This document shows, piece after piece, positions 26,927-35,399 of a DNA stretch of 64,000 nucleotides. Position numbers and translations under genes: made by a program. Position 1 is the first letter of the stretch. Each line of letters begins with the position of its first letter. Source of the stretch: an uncultured Dorea sp. (GTDB lineage: Bacteria; Bacillota; Clostridia; Lachnospirales; Lachnospiraceae); contig NZ_CAKRAH010000006.1 of the NCBI RefSeq assembly GCF_934294775.1, forward strand, positions 1 to 64,000, read 5' to 3'. Below the pieces are notes generated by a model. That model searched no databases, was not told the origin of the DNA, and was given only the letters and a program-made list of their open reading frames with translations.

Positions 26927-28087
26927 CTAATGTCTGGTATATTTTCTAAGCATCGGTACTATATTATATAGTGCCTCCAGCGTATAGTCAATCTCTTCTA
27001 ATGTAGTAAATTCTGACATACTGAATCTGAGTGTCGCATCCAGGAATTCCTGCTTTGCCCCGATTCCTTTTAACACCCCGCTGATCTGCGGATGGTTGGA
27101 TGCACAAGCCGATCCGGAAGATACATAGATTCCTTTGTCTTCCAGTGCGTGTAACAATACTTCACTTCTTACTCCTGCGATACCGACACTGATGATATGC
27201 GGCGCGGAGGTCTCATCATATAACCCGTGGATTGTTGTATTTTCAATCTTCTGTACACCTTCGATAAAATGCTTCTTTAACGCACGCATCTTTTCAACTT
27301 TTTCATCCAGGTTATCATAAATTGTCTTCGCCGCCAGTGAAACTCCTGCAATTCCTGGCACATTTTCTGTTCCGGAACGCATATCATTCTGCTGTCCGCC
27401 TCCGTATACGATTGGGCGGATCTTTACATTCTCACCGATATATAATGCTCCTACTCCTTTTGGTCCATGAATCTTATGGCCACTGATGGAACACATATCT
27501 ACTTTTAATTTTTTAGGATATATCTTATATTTTCCGAATCCCTGAACCGCATCTACATGGAATAAAATGTTCTTATTATAAGCCTTTACAATACTTGCAG
27601 CTTCCTGAATCGGCTGAACAGATCCAACTTCGTTATTTACATACATAACAGACACCAGAATGGTATCCTCACACAGCGCTTCTTTTAACGCATCCAGTTT
27701 GATTCTTCCATAACGGTCTACCGGAAGATATGTGACACGGAAGCCTTCCTCTTCTTCCAGAAAACGCATGGTATTGATAATGGCAGGATGCTCGATTGAT
27801 GATGTGATCAGATGATTTCCCGCACGCTTGTTGGCTCTTGCCGCACCGATCAGTGCCATATTATCACTCTCTGTGCCTCCGGAAGTAAAATATACTTCCT
27901 TTTCCTGTACCTTCCAGAGTCTGGCAAATGTCTCCTTTGCTTCTTTTATATATTTTTCTGCTTCCACACCTTTATTGTGCATGGACGACGGATTTCCATA
28001 GTCTTCACACATGACTTTTTGTACCAGCTCACCGACACTTCGGTAAGCCATTGTGGTAGCTGAATTATCCAGATATACTTCTTTCAT
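26927..28087 (-). CDS. Cysteine desulfurase (NifS/IscS family), probable ThiI sulfur donor
   Basis: A 386-residue PLP enzyme. The N-terminus reads MKEVYLDNSATTMAY, the PLP lysine is in SISGHKIHGPKG, and the persulfide cysteine is in SSGSACASN. It removes sulfur from cysteine and passes it on as persulfide. Its position 28 bases before thiI matches the Bacillus nifZ-thiI arrangement, so tRNA 4-thiouridine synthesis is the likely purpose. No iscU or suf genes are adjacent. The ATG at 28087 has AGGAAGTG upstream. Confidence 0.93.
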   Translation of the reverse strand: MKEVYLDNSATTMAYRSVGELVQKVMCEDYGNPSSMHNKGVEAEKYIKEAKETFARLWKVQEKEVYFTSGGTESDNMALIGAARANKRAGNHLITSSIEHPAIINTMRFLEEEEGFRVTYLPVDRYGRIKLDALKEALCEDTILVSVMYVNNEVGSVQPIQEAASIVKAYNKNILFHVDAVQGFGKYKIYPKKLKVDMCSISGHKIHGPKGVGALYIGENVKIRPIVYGGGQQNDMRSGTENVPGIAGVSLAAKTIYDNLDEKVEKMRALKKHFIEGVQKIENTTIHGLYDETSAPHIISVGIAGVRSEVLLHALEDKGIYVSSGSACASNHPQISGVLKGIGAKQEFLDATLRFSMSEFTTLEEIDYTLEALYNIVPMLRKYTRH

Positions 28088-28132
28088 TTTTTCACTTCCT
28101 GTACTCTTCATTCTTAGTATTAGATTATGTGC

Positions 28133-28870
28133 CTACCCTTCCAGATGGAACATAAGAAGCGACAGTGTCGTAAGTCCTGCCGTCTCTGTTCTTAAGATTC
28201 TTCTTCCAAGTGTTACCGGCTTTGCCCCGGCTTCCATAGCAAGCTTTACCTCTTCTTCCTCGAATCCGCCTTCCGGACCGATGAATACACCAACAGACTG
28301 CCCCGGCCGAATTCCGGCTATGATCTTTTTCGTCTCTTCTATCCCTTCTGCCAGTTCATACGGGATCAGAACTACATCCAGTTCTTCCGCCATCTTAAGA
28401 GCCTGCGCATATGTACACACTTCGCCGACCGTTGGCACGATACCTCTGCCTGCCTGTTTTGCTGCGCTGACTGCGATCTGCTGCCAGCGTTCTACTTTTT
28501 TTCCAGCTTTCTTAGCGTCCAGTTTTACGACTGCCCGCTTTGTAGACACCGGAATTACCTGATATGCCCCAAGCTCTACTGCTTTTTGCACGATCAGTTC
28601 CATCTTATCCTGTTTCGGCAGCCCCTGAAACAGATAGATTCTGGATGCCAGTTCTGTCTCTGCTTTGCTTTTTTCTACAATGTGAAGTACTGCCATGTCT
28701 GCTTCGTACGATTCTACCTCACACAGATACTGCCATCCTTCTCCATCGTTCACCGTCAGTTTTTCACCAAGCTTCATACGAAGTACATTCTTTATGTGAT
28801 TGACATCCGAACCTTCCACGTAGATCTTTTCTTCCTTCACCTGCTGTGGTGATACAAAAAAATGCTGCAT
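28133..28870 (-). CDS. rsmE: 16S rRNA m3U1498 methyltransferase RsmE
   Basis: A 245-residue SPOUT methyltransferase with an N-terminal PUA-like domain (about 1-70). The C-terminal knot carries GVFIGPEGGFEEEEV and LGRRILRTETAGLTTL, the RsmE signature. It methylates U1498 in the 30S decoding centre. It lies ten bases after prmA, a pairing seen widely in Firmicutes (prmA-rsmE). Confidence 0.96.
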   Translation of the reverse strand: MQHFFVSPQQVKEEKIYVEGSDVNHIKNVLRMKLGEKLTVNDGEGWQYLCEVESYEADMAVLHIVEKSKAETELASRIYLFQGLPKQDKMELIVQKAVELGAYQVIPVSTKRAVVKLDAKKAGKKVERWQQIAVSAAKQAGRGIVPTVGEVCTYAQALKMAEELDVVLIPYELAEGIEETKKIIAGIRPGQSVGVFIGPEGGFEEEEVKLAMEAGAKPVTLGRRILRTETAGLTTLSLLMFHLEG

Positions 28871-28880
28871 ATATGATCCT

Positions 28881-29834
28881 CTAATTCTTTCTTGCAGTTA
28901 CAGATACCCATTCACCCTGATGGTTTACTTCCAGTACCTCTAAGCCTGCCTTCTTTACAGCTTCTACTACAACTTCTTCTTTATCTTCAATGATTCCACT
29001 CGTAATATAGATACCACCTTTTTTCAGCTGGTGTAAAATTACCGGTGTCAGTGGTACCAGAACATCTGCCAGAATATTAGCTGCTACGATATCATATTTT
29101 TCATATCCGACTTTATCCTGTACTTCTTTGTCATCGATAATATTTCCGATCATAACCTCATACTGGTCTCTGCTGATTCCGTTATTATCCATATTTTCAT
29201 ATGTTGCATCGATGGCACATGGATCAAGGTCTGTTCCTACAGAATATTTTGCTCCGAATTTTAATGCAAGCATGCCGAGGATTCCGCTTCCGCATCCTAC
29301 ATCCAGGATCAGTGTGTCATCTGTTACGTATTTTTTCAGCTGACGGATACAAAGCTGTGTTGTCTCATGCATACCAGTTCCAAATGCTGTACCCGGATCA
29401 ATGTGGATCACCATCTTGTCACTGTCTTTTGCTTCTACATTTTCCCATGATGGGATTACAAGGATATCGTCAATATAGAACTGGTGGAAATATTGTTTCC
29501 AGTTATTCACCCAGTCTACATCCTCTGTCTGGGATTCTTCGATCGTGCATTCCCCTACATTCACATAGCTTCTCATCTCTTCTAATTCCTGTCTGACTTT
29601 CATCAGCATCTCTCTTTTATCCACATCTTCATCCAGATAGAATGTCAGATAAGCACATCCGTCATCTTCCGGCATGTCCGGCAGGATATCCACAAACATC
29701 TGCTCTTTGTCTGACTGGGTAAGAGGAATCTTATCCTCAATCTGTACTCCTTCGATTCCAAGATCAGCAAGCATGCTGCTGACAATATCTTCTGCTTCTG
29801 TCGTCGTTTTCAGACGAAACTGATTCCATTTCAT
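28881..29834 (-). CDS. prmA: Ribosomal protein L11 methyltransferase
   Basis: A 317-residue class I methyltransferase. The N-terminal L11-binding domain spans about 1-110. The catalytic part carries DPGTAFGTGMHETTQLC, ILDVGCGSGILGMLALKFG and IVAANILADVL. It trimethylates several amino groups on L11. AAAGGAG precedes the ATG. It heads the prmA-rsmE-nifS-thiI run. Confidence 0.96.
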   Translation of the reverse strand: MKWNQFRLKTTTEAEDIVSSMLADLGIEGVQIEDKIPLTQSDKEQMFVDILPDMPEDDGCAYLTFYLDEDVDKREMLMKVRQELEEMRSYVNVGECTIEESQTEDVDWVNNWKQYFHQFYIDDILVIPSWENVEAKDSDKMVIHIDPGTAFGTGMHETTQLCIRQLKKYVTDDTLILDVGCGSGILGMLALKFGAKYSVGTDLDPCAIDATYENMDNNGISRDQYEVMIGNIIDDKEVQDKVGYEKYDIVAANILADVLVPLTPVILHQLKKGGIYITSGIIEDKEEVVVEAVKKAGLEVLEVNHQGEWVSVTARKN

Positions 29835-30202
29835 ATAATTTCTCCTTTATGTTATCTTTTTATCTTGTCTTTTATTTTCTCTGTGACAATCGTCGTTCTT
29901 TGTTCTGTTCTCACTTCAACGCTCTTTGCTGCATCCGACGATATTCCCTGCTTATTTTAACACCTGCCGTCTTTAAAGTAAATGTACTTCTTTTGCTAAA
30001 ACTCTGTTAAGGAAATAACGATTTCTGTTCATGCCGTGTTAAGAAGTCTCTCATTCTCTTTATCTTCTCCTGTAAAATCCATACAATATATCCGGAAGCA
30101 AAATTCCATTCATATCATATATTTTAATGTATTTAATATGCTCTCGCAAAAGCAAATATAAAGCCATTGCAGGGCGCGAATCAACAAGGAGGACTTTTTG
30201 TT
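29835..30202. other. 368-base intergenic region, divergent promoters expected
   Basis: This separates prmA (minus) from a small plus-strand gene. I see AT-rich sequence without a clear -35/-10 pair, no stable terminator and no recognisable RNA family. A CATACAATA at about 30088 resembles a mother-cell sigma -10 box but has no convincing -35. Confidence 0.4.
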
Positions 30203-30346
30203 ATGAATATTGGTATTTTAATTCTTATGATTATTGGTGGTGGTGTCGGGGTTTTATCTTCTTTATATATTGCACTCAGTTTCCCGGCCGTTATTCTGTG
30301 GAAAATCTATCGTAAAATCCGTCACGGATATAAGCTTACATATTAA
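30203..30346 (+). CDS. Small membrane protein, 47 residues
   Basis: An open frame of 47 codons begins 10 bases after a strong AAGGAGG. The product starts MNIGILILMIIGGGVGV and is hydrophobic over about residues 3-33 (one long or two short helices), then ends in a basic tail (WKIYRKIRHGYKLTY). That predicts one or two membrane passes with the C-terminus inside. I do not recognise the family. It stands alone, divergent from prmA and convergent with the MoxR-like operon. Its ribosome binding site and clean composition argue for a real gene. Confidence 0.7.
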   Translation: MNIGILILMIIGGGVGVLSSLYIALSFPAVILWKIYRKIRHGYKLTY

Positions 30347-30392
30347 TCATTTCCCTGTCATGTATATTCTGACCGGTTTCTTAAATCGTCAT

Positions 30393-31895
30393 CTATTTTA
30401 AAGCAGTATTCAGATCCTGTTCGATTTCATCCATTTCTGACAGGATCTCTTCCTGCTGTTTGTCAAACAGAAGTTTCTTATTATACTGATAGTACTTATC
30501 GCAATCATTTTCCTTTAAAAATTGAATACTGTAGTAATTCGTGTTCAGCTCTGTTACAAAGGATACCATCTCCTGACTGTCACCAAACGCTGCTTCCATG
30601 AATTCAAAAGCATGTTCCAGTGCGTTAAGTGTATGTTCTGTCAGTTCTTCCCGTGCTGCAACTTCTTTTCCAAACACTTCTTTGACACGTTCAAACGCCT
30701 CTTCTTTTTCCAGATGTTCTTCTTTTAACAGTTGTTCATAAGATTCCAGTGTATCCAGCACCTGCTTTCTTACATGGTCTTCCTGTTTTGTCATCTGTTC
30801 TTCTTTGCGCAGTTTTTCATAAGTATCTCTTGCTTCACAAACCACAAGATCAATCTGGAGACTGGATCTGTATACTTTCAGATAATCGTACAGTATCGTA
30901 ACATATCTGTCCTTTAAGAAATAATCTTTAAAGCAGCTTCCCAGACGCCCGATCAACATATTTACAACACTGAGTCTTTCATCGAATGCTGCGTACTGCA
31001 GGCGTTCCAATGTATCTTTACTGTAAATACCTTCTATAATCTTTTCCAGACCATAATCCTTTTTATATTTTCTGTATAATTCCAGATAATTTGCGAAATC
31101 TTTTGCGATCTTCCAGTGCTGGATGTACTGATGGACAACTTCTCTGTCCGCCTGTTTTCCTAATTTTTCATATGTCTTCAGAAGCTGCGATAAATCTTCC
31201 CATCCTCTGGCTGTAGCAAACACCCGCCCGTCAACGGTCGTCTCCATACGGTAGAAATAGTCTTTCCGGATTTCTAAGTATGCAAGAATTGCCGGATGAA
31301 TGTCTGCCTGATAAGCATATTCTTTCCATACATCGTAATTTACATCCACATCAATCTTCTTGATACGGTCCAGTGTTACTACATCAAAATCACGGACCGA
31401 CTTATTATATTCCGGTGGATTTCCTGCTGCTACAATGATCCAGCCTTCCGGAATTTTCTGATTGCCAAAGGTCTTACACTGCAAAAATTGCAGCATCGTT
31501 GGTGCCAGTGTCTCTGATACACAGTTAATCTCATCGATGAACAGGATTCCTTCTTTTAATCCTGTCTCTTCCATTTTGTCATATACCGAAGCGATGATCT
31601 CACTCATCGTATATTCTGTAACTGCATATTCTTTTCCTCCATAGTTCTTTTTTTCTATGAATGGCAGACCAACCGCACTTTGTCTGGTATGATGGGTGAT
31701 CGTATAGGCTACCAGTGCGATCTTACACTCCTTTGCGACCTGTTCCATAACCTGCGTCTTTCCAATCCCAGGAGGCCCCATCAGAAGAATCGGTCTTTGT
31801 CTGATAGATGGTATCATGTAATCTCCGTATTCATCTTTTGCAAGATATGCTTCAATGGAATCTCTGATTTCTTTTTTTGCCCGTTTTATGTCCAT
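30393..31895 (-). CDS. MoxR-type AAA+ ATPase
   Basis: A 500-residue protein with an AAA+ module at about 25-260: Walker A LMGPPGIGKTQ, Walker B ILFIDEINCVSE, and sensor 1 IIVAAGNPPEYN. A long helical C-terminal half rich in Glu and Lys follows (about 330-490). MoxR ATPases act as chaperones or metal-insertion motors with VWA-domain partners, as in RavA-ViaA. The partner is the upstream gene at 31963-33267. It is the last gene of a three-gene operon that starts at 34323. The client is unknown. Confidence 0.88.
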   Translation of the reverse strand: MDIKRAKKEIRDSIEAYLAKDEYGDYMIPSIRQRPILLMGPPGIGKTQVMEQVAKECKIALVAYTITHHTRQSAVGLPFIEKKNYGGKEYAVTEYTMSEIIASVYDKMEETGLKEGILFIDEINCVSETLAPTMLQFLQCKTFGNQKIPEGWIIVAAGNPPEYNKSVRDFDVVTLDRIKKIDVDVNYDVWKEYAYQADIHPAILAYLEIRKDYFYRMETTVDGRVFATARGWEDLSQLLKTYEKLGKQADREVVHQYIQHWKIAKDFANYLELYRKYKKDYGLEKIIEGIYSKDTLERLQYAAFDERLSVVNMLIGRLGSCFKDYFLKDRYVTILYDYLKVYRSSLQIDLVVCEARDTYEKLRKEEQMTKQEDHVRKQVLDTLESYEQLLKEEHLEKEEAFERVKEVFGKEVAAREELTEHTLNALEHAFEFMEAAFGDSQEMVSFVTELNTNYYSIQFLKENDCDKYYQYNKKLLFDKQQEEILSEMDEIEQDLNTALK

Positions 31896-31962
31896 TTTAT
31901 TTCCTCTTTCTTGTATCTCTGATTGTTTGTCAGTATTTCACATTTCCAATTGGCGAATTCTG

Positions 31963-33267
31963 TCATTCTGTTTCTTTTTCTAAAATAATCTTCATCGCCC
32001 ACGGCGGTACATCTACATCTTCATACTCTTCTTCCATGAACACGAATGCTACCTCATATGCTGGTCGTTTCACCGGATAAATTCCTCGTCCATCCGTAAA
32101 GTAGATCATCCCCCGCAGATGTTCAAATGCATGCTGATGGATCAGCTCATCTACATAGGCAAATGCAGGGCGGAAGTCGGTTCCTCCTTCTCCTTTTAGT
32201 TCCAGATTTTCCATATAAGACTTTAGTTCTTCTTCACAGGTAATCTTCTGGTCTGTCTGTATCTGATCATCACACTGAATAATATGAATATTTACTTTTC
32301 GGAAGAAACTGTCATTTTCGCTTAACACACCATATGTTTCTTCCAGAAATTTTCTGACCAGCTCACCCGAACATGACATCGATGTATCAATCACGATCAC
32401 GAATTCTTCCACCTTCTGGACTTCTTTCCATTCCTGTGGTTCGATCAGCGGCATATTCCCATACATAGATAATCCATAACTGTAAAATGTATAATCAAAC
32501 GAATCCGGATCTACTGTCATCTCTTCTCTTAATACAGAAAATTTTCTTAAAAACTCTCTGTAATCCATCCGTTCTCTGTTTTCTACTTTAACCTGATCGA
32601 TCAGACTTCCGGATGACTGGGATGCTTCTCTTGAAAATGTCTCCATCTCCGTCTCCATGTGTTCGCTGATATCCTGCCACTTGTTCTCTATCTGGCTCTG
32701 CTTCTTCTTATCTTCATCCTTTGGCCAGTAGCTATGATCATCCACTCTGAATTCAGTTTCTAATTGTAGTATTTTATTTTCTGACAGTTGTTCTTTCTTC
32801 AGGAATTCATACACCCGCTCCACAGTCAGTGTCTTCATCTCTTTTTTTAATTCCCGGTACATCTCTCTTCTTAACAACGGCCGGGATTTTAAAACGCATC
32901 GGTGCTGCATATCATCGATGATCGACTCTGTCACGATATCGCAGGCAAGATTATACAGTCTTTCCTCTCTTCCTTTTCTGCGGATCATATGCCGGAAGAT
33001 ACCATGTAATACCAGATGCAGGTAAATGCGGTTCACCGCTACCCGGTCCGTTCTGAAAAGCCCTCCCAGATATTTTGGATCATAATACAGATACATTCCG
33101 TCTGTTCCCATCCCTTCTGCGCCTGTATCTAACACAAATGGAAGACTTGAAAGTGCTACATCCAGAAAACGCATTTTCATATATAATTCATTTCTTGCTG
33201 TGATCAAGATCTTTCTTCCCAGATTTTCCATGCGCTCCTGCATATCAGATTCTATCGTATTTTTCAT
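31963..33267 (-). CDS. DUF2201-like protein: inactive metallopeptidase-like domain plus VWA domain
   Basis: A 434-residue protein. The N-terminal part resembles the DUF2201 metallopeptidase-like domain, but the expected HExxH reads HLVLH followed by GIFRH, so the catalytic glutamate is replaced by leucine. The C-terminal VWA domain from about residue 290 keeps the full MIDAS: DTSMS, the Thr of GGTDF, and TDG. It probably binds a partner through a metal-coordinated contact, not by proteolysis. A 67-base gap separates it from the MoxR-type gene, and 15 bases from the LRR gene upstream. Confidence 0.82.
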   Translation of the reverse strand: MKNTIESDMQERMENLGRKILITARNELYMKMRFLDVALSSLPFVLDTGAEGMGTDGMYLYYDPKYLGGLFRTDRVAVNRIYLHLVLHGIFRHMIRRKGREERLYNLACDIVTESIIDDMQHRCVLKSRPLLRREMYRELKKEMKTLTVERVYEFLKKEQLSENKILQLETEFRVDDHSYWPKDEDKKKQSQIENKWQDISEHMETEMETFSREASQSSGSLIDQVKVENRERMDYREFLRKFSVLREEMTVDPDSFDYTFYSYGLSMYGNMPLIEPQEWKEVQKVEEFVIVIDTSMSCSGELVRKFLEETYGVLSENDSFFRKVNIHIIQCDDQIQTDQKITCEEELKSYMENLELKGEGGTDFRPAFAYVDELIHQHAFEHLRGMIYFTDGRGIYPVKRPAYEVAFVFMEEEYEDVDVPPWAMKIILEKETE

Positions 33268-33282
33268 TTTTCCATACGCCTC

Positions 33283-34323
33283 TTACAAATCAAATGTCTT
33301 TTTCTTTTTCGGAAATAATTGTCTTCGAATATCCATAAGTATTCCCAATGTCTCTGTTTTCTGCAATTCTCCGGCTTGATTCATTCCCTCCTGAAGCGCT
33401 TCTTCCGTCCAGAATTTTCCACTTTCAAGGAAACGGATTCCTTCTATATCTTCTTTCTGAACCAGTAAGCCAGCTATTGTTTTTAAATGCGCTCTTATAT
33501 ACTCCGCATACACATTCTGGTTCTTCCCGGATAAGTCCACCGGATACCGAAGTCTGTTCAATGCCAGTTCTCCTGCCGTCTCTTCCGAATCTTCCGCAAC
33601 TGTATGATAGAACATTTCATCATATTTTTTATAATCCAGCTCCCGGTTATAAAAGCACTGCCTGTAATAACCTCCCGCTCCATGATGATGGGTTTCTAGA
33701 ATCCTGGCCGGAGTATTCTCAACCGCCTCCTCATAATGCTCCGGGAAAAGGAGCTCTGCCATTTCATATTCTCCGTTTGTCTTGTGATAATTCAGTTTAA
33801 CACGGAGCTGATACCTCATTTCTTCTGCAATAGATTTCAGGCAGCTCTTTTTTCCATTTTCAAAATCGATTTCTATTTCCGACAGATGACATCCTGTCAA
33901 TGCTCCGCCTCCCATATCTAAAAGACTGTTACCCAGCCTGATCTTTCTCAGATTTCTACAGCGGTAAAATGTATATCTTCCAACTTCTGTAAGATATTTG
34001 GGAAGCCAGACACTCTCAAGTGTGGTTCCCGCAATTCTTGGATATTCTTCTGATGTCTGGCTGTTGTTTCTGCTCAGATTCCCCGTCACTTGCGGATTGT
34101 ACCATATCTCTTCGCCTTCATCCTCCCTGTTACTGGCAAATGTATAGGACGCCAGGGCAGTTACCGGCTTATCTTCTATCTCATCTGGCAGTACCACCAT
34201 TCCGTCCCATCCATAACAGCCCGTAATCATGATTCCTGACGATATCTTTCTGTAATGAATCTCCGGGCATATCATACTTGCCGTTTTTTCTGTATTTTTT
34301 CTATTATTCATGAATCTTATCAT
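33283..34323 (-). CDS. Leucine-rich-repeat (LRR_5-like) protein with helical C-terminal domain
   Basis: A 346-residue protein without a signal peptide. The first half holds BspA/LRR_5-type repeats (VVLPDEIEDKPVTALASYTF and LESVWLPKYLTEVGRYTF). The second half is mainly helical and ends KKKKTFDL. It heads the LRR-VWA-MoxR operon and could be the recognition or adaptor part. The start is unclear: the ATG at 34323 is only two bases from AGGAG, and the ATG at 34311 is 14 bases away. The product is cytoplasmic by sequence, unlike most LRR_5 surface proteins. Confidence 0.75.
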   Translation of the reverse strand: MIRFMNNRKNTEKTASMICPEIHYRKISSGIMITGCYGWDGMVVLPDEIEDKPVTALASYTFASNREDEGEEIWYNPQVTGNLSRNNSQTSEEYPRIAGTTLESVWLPKYLTEVGRYTFYRCRNLRKIRLGNSLLDMGGGALTGCHLSEIEIDFENGKKSCLKSIAEEMRYQLRVKLNYHKTNGEYEMAELLFPEHYEEAVENTPARILETHHHGAGGYYRQCFYNRELDYKKYDEMFYHTVAEDSEETAGELALNRLRYPVDLSGKNQNVYAEYIRAHLKTIAGLLVQKEDIEGIRFLESGKFWTEEALQEGMNQAGELQKTETLGILMDIRRQLFPKKKKTFDL

Positions 34324-34468
34324 CTCTCCTGCATTTTTCAGATAGGCTCTAGTTGTTTTTCTTTTCCTATACTACTATTAATCTATTTTGTTTGCAAGCT
34401 TCGTGCATTTCTTCTCTTATCTTTTCATATATATATGGCAACAATCCGTATTTTTCCCGGGAGGATTT

Positions 34469-35320
34469 ATGGATACTTCTTCTCTTTCTTCATCTAGTCT
34501 CTGGCGCAAATATAAACCATTACTTTTACTTCTTTTCTTTAGCTTCTGCTTTTTTTCCGGAGGAATTCTTGCCAGATTTGTCTCTTCTGTCAATGTTTCT
34601 TCCACAAATATTCAAACTACACATGCTGCCTGTGAAAACTGGGGACTTGGTTTCCAGGAAGAAGGAAAAAGGCCCATCGGCAACACTTCTATCGATGACC
34701 TGAAAAAATATAATGCCTATTATGCACAGGATACTTCAAAAAAGATATTATACCTGACCTTCGACTGTGGATATGAAAACGGAAATACCCCGGCCATCTT
34801 AAAAGCCCTGAAAAAGCACCATGCTCCTGCCACTTTCTTTGTTGTTGGTAATTTTCTTCAGGACAATCCGGATCTTGTAAAACAGATGTTAAAAGAAGGG
34901 CATACCGTGGGTAATCACACGTTCCATCATCCTGATATGTCACAGATATCCACCCGCGAAAGTTTCGCCAGGGAACTTGACAGTGTTGCTGCTCTTTATA
35001 AAGAAATTACCGGAAAATCTATGTCCCGCTATTACCGCCCTCCACAGGGCAAATATAGCACTGACAATCTTCAGATGGCAAAAGATCTTGGATATCATAC
35101 CTTTTTCTGGAGCCTCGCCTACGTCGACTGGCTGACTGATGCCCAGCCGTCACACGAAGAAGCCTTCGACAAATTACTTTCCCGTATTCATCCCGGTGCA
35201 ATAGTTCTACTTCACAACACTTCTAAAACCAACGGTGAAATTCTGGATGAATTGCTCCGAAAATGGGAAGATATGGGCTATTCATTTTCGCCTCTTAGTA
35301 AAATTATTTCAAACAGTTAG
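34469..35320 (+). CDS. pdaA: PdaA-type polysaccharide deacetylase, spore cortex muramic-delta-lactam synthesis
   Basis: A 283-residue protein with a membrane anchor or signal at about 15-38 and a NodB domain: LTFDCGYENGNT, GNHTFHHPDMS, YRPPQGKYS, FFWSLAYVDW and GAIVLLHNTS. The TFDCGYE variant and the long C-terminal block match PdaA, which deacetylates muramic acid as a step to the cortex delta-lactam. The ATG at 34469 follows GGGAGG; the frame from 34388 is too hydrophobic and lacks a site. A CATATATA at about 34428 could be a forespore sigmaG -10 box, but this is weak. Confidence 0.88.
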   Translation: MDTSSLSSSSLWRKYKPLLLLLFFSFCFFSGGILARFVSSVNVSSTNIQTTHAACENWGLGFQEEGKRPIGNTSIDDLKKYNAYYAQDTSKKILYLTFDCGYENGNTPAILKALKKHHAPATFFVVGNFLQDNPDLVKQMLKEGHTVGNHTFHHPDMSQISTRESFARELDSVAALYKEITGKSMSRYYRPPQGKYSTDNLQMAKDLGYHTFFWSLAYVDWLTDAQPSHEEAFDKLLSRIHPGAIVLLHNTSKTNGEILDELLRKWEDMGYSFSPLSKIISNS

Positions 35321-35330
35321 TGACACGCAA

Positions 35331-35364
35331 CAAAAAAGAACGATAAATTCTATCGTTCTTTTTT
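35331..35364. terminator. Bidirectional terminator between pdaA and the cohesin-domain gene
   Basis: Perfect 14-bp stem (AAAAAAGAACGATA with TATCGTTCTTTTTT) and a five-base loop. T-runs on both strands end the convergent transcripts. Confidence 0.92.
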
Positions 35365-35399
35365 GTTCTAATATTCACTATTAAATGCTTATTCTGTAA

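Noticed and set aside
34388..34468. Longer start for the PdaA-type gene
   Set aside because: The extension is very hydrophobic and Phe-rich, has no ribosome binding site, and would precede the real anchor helix.
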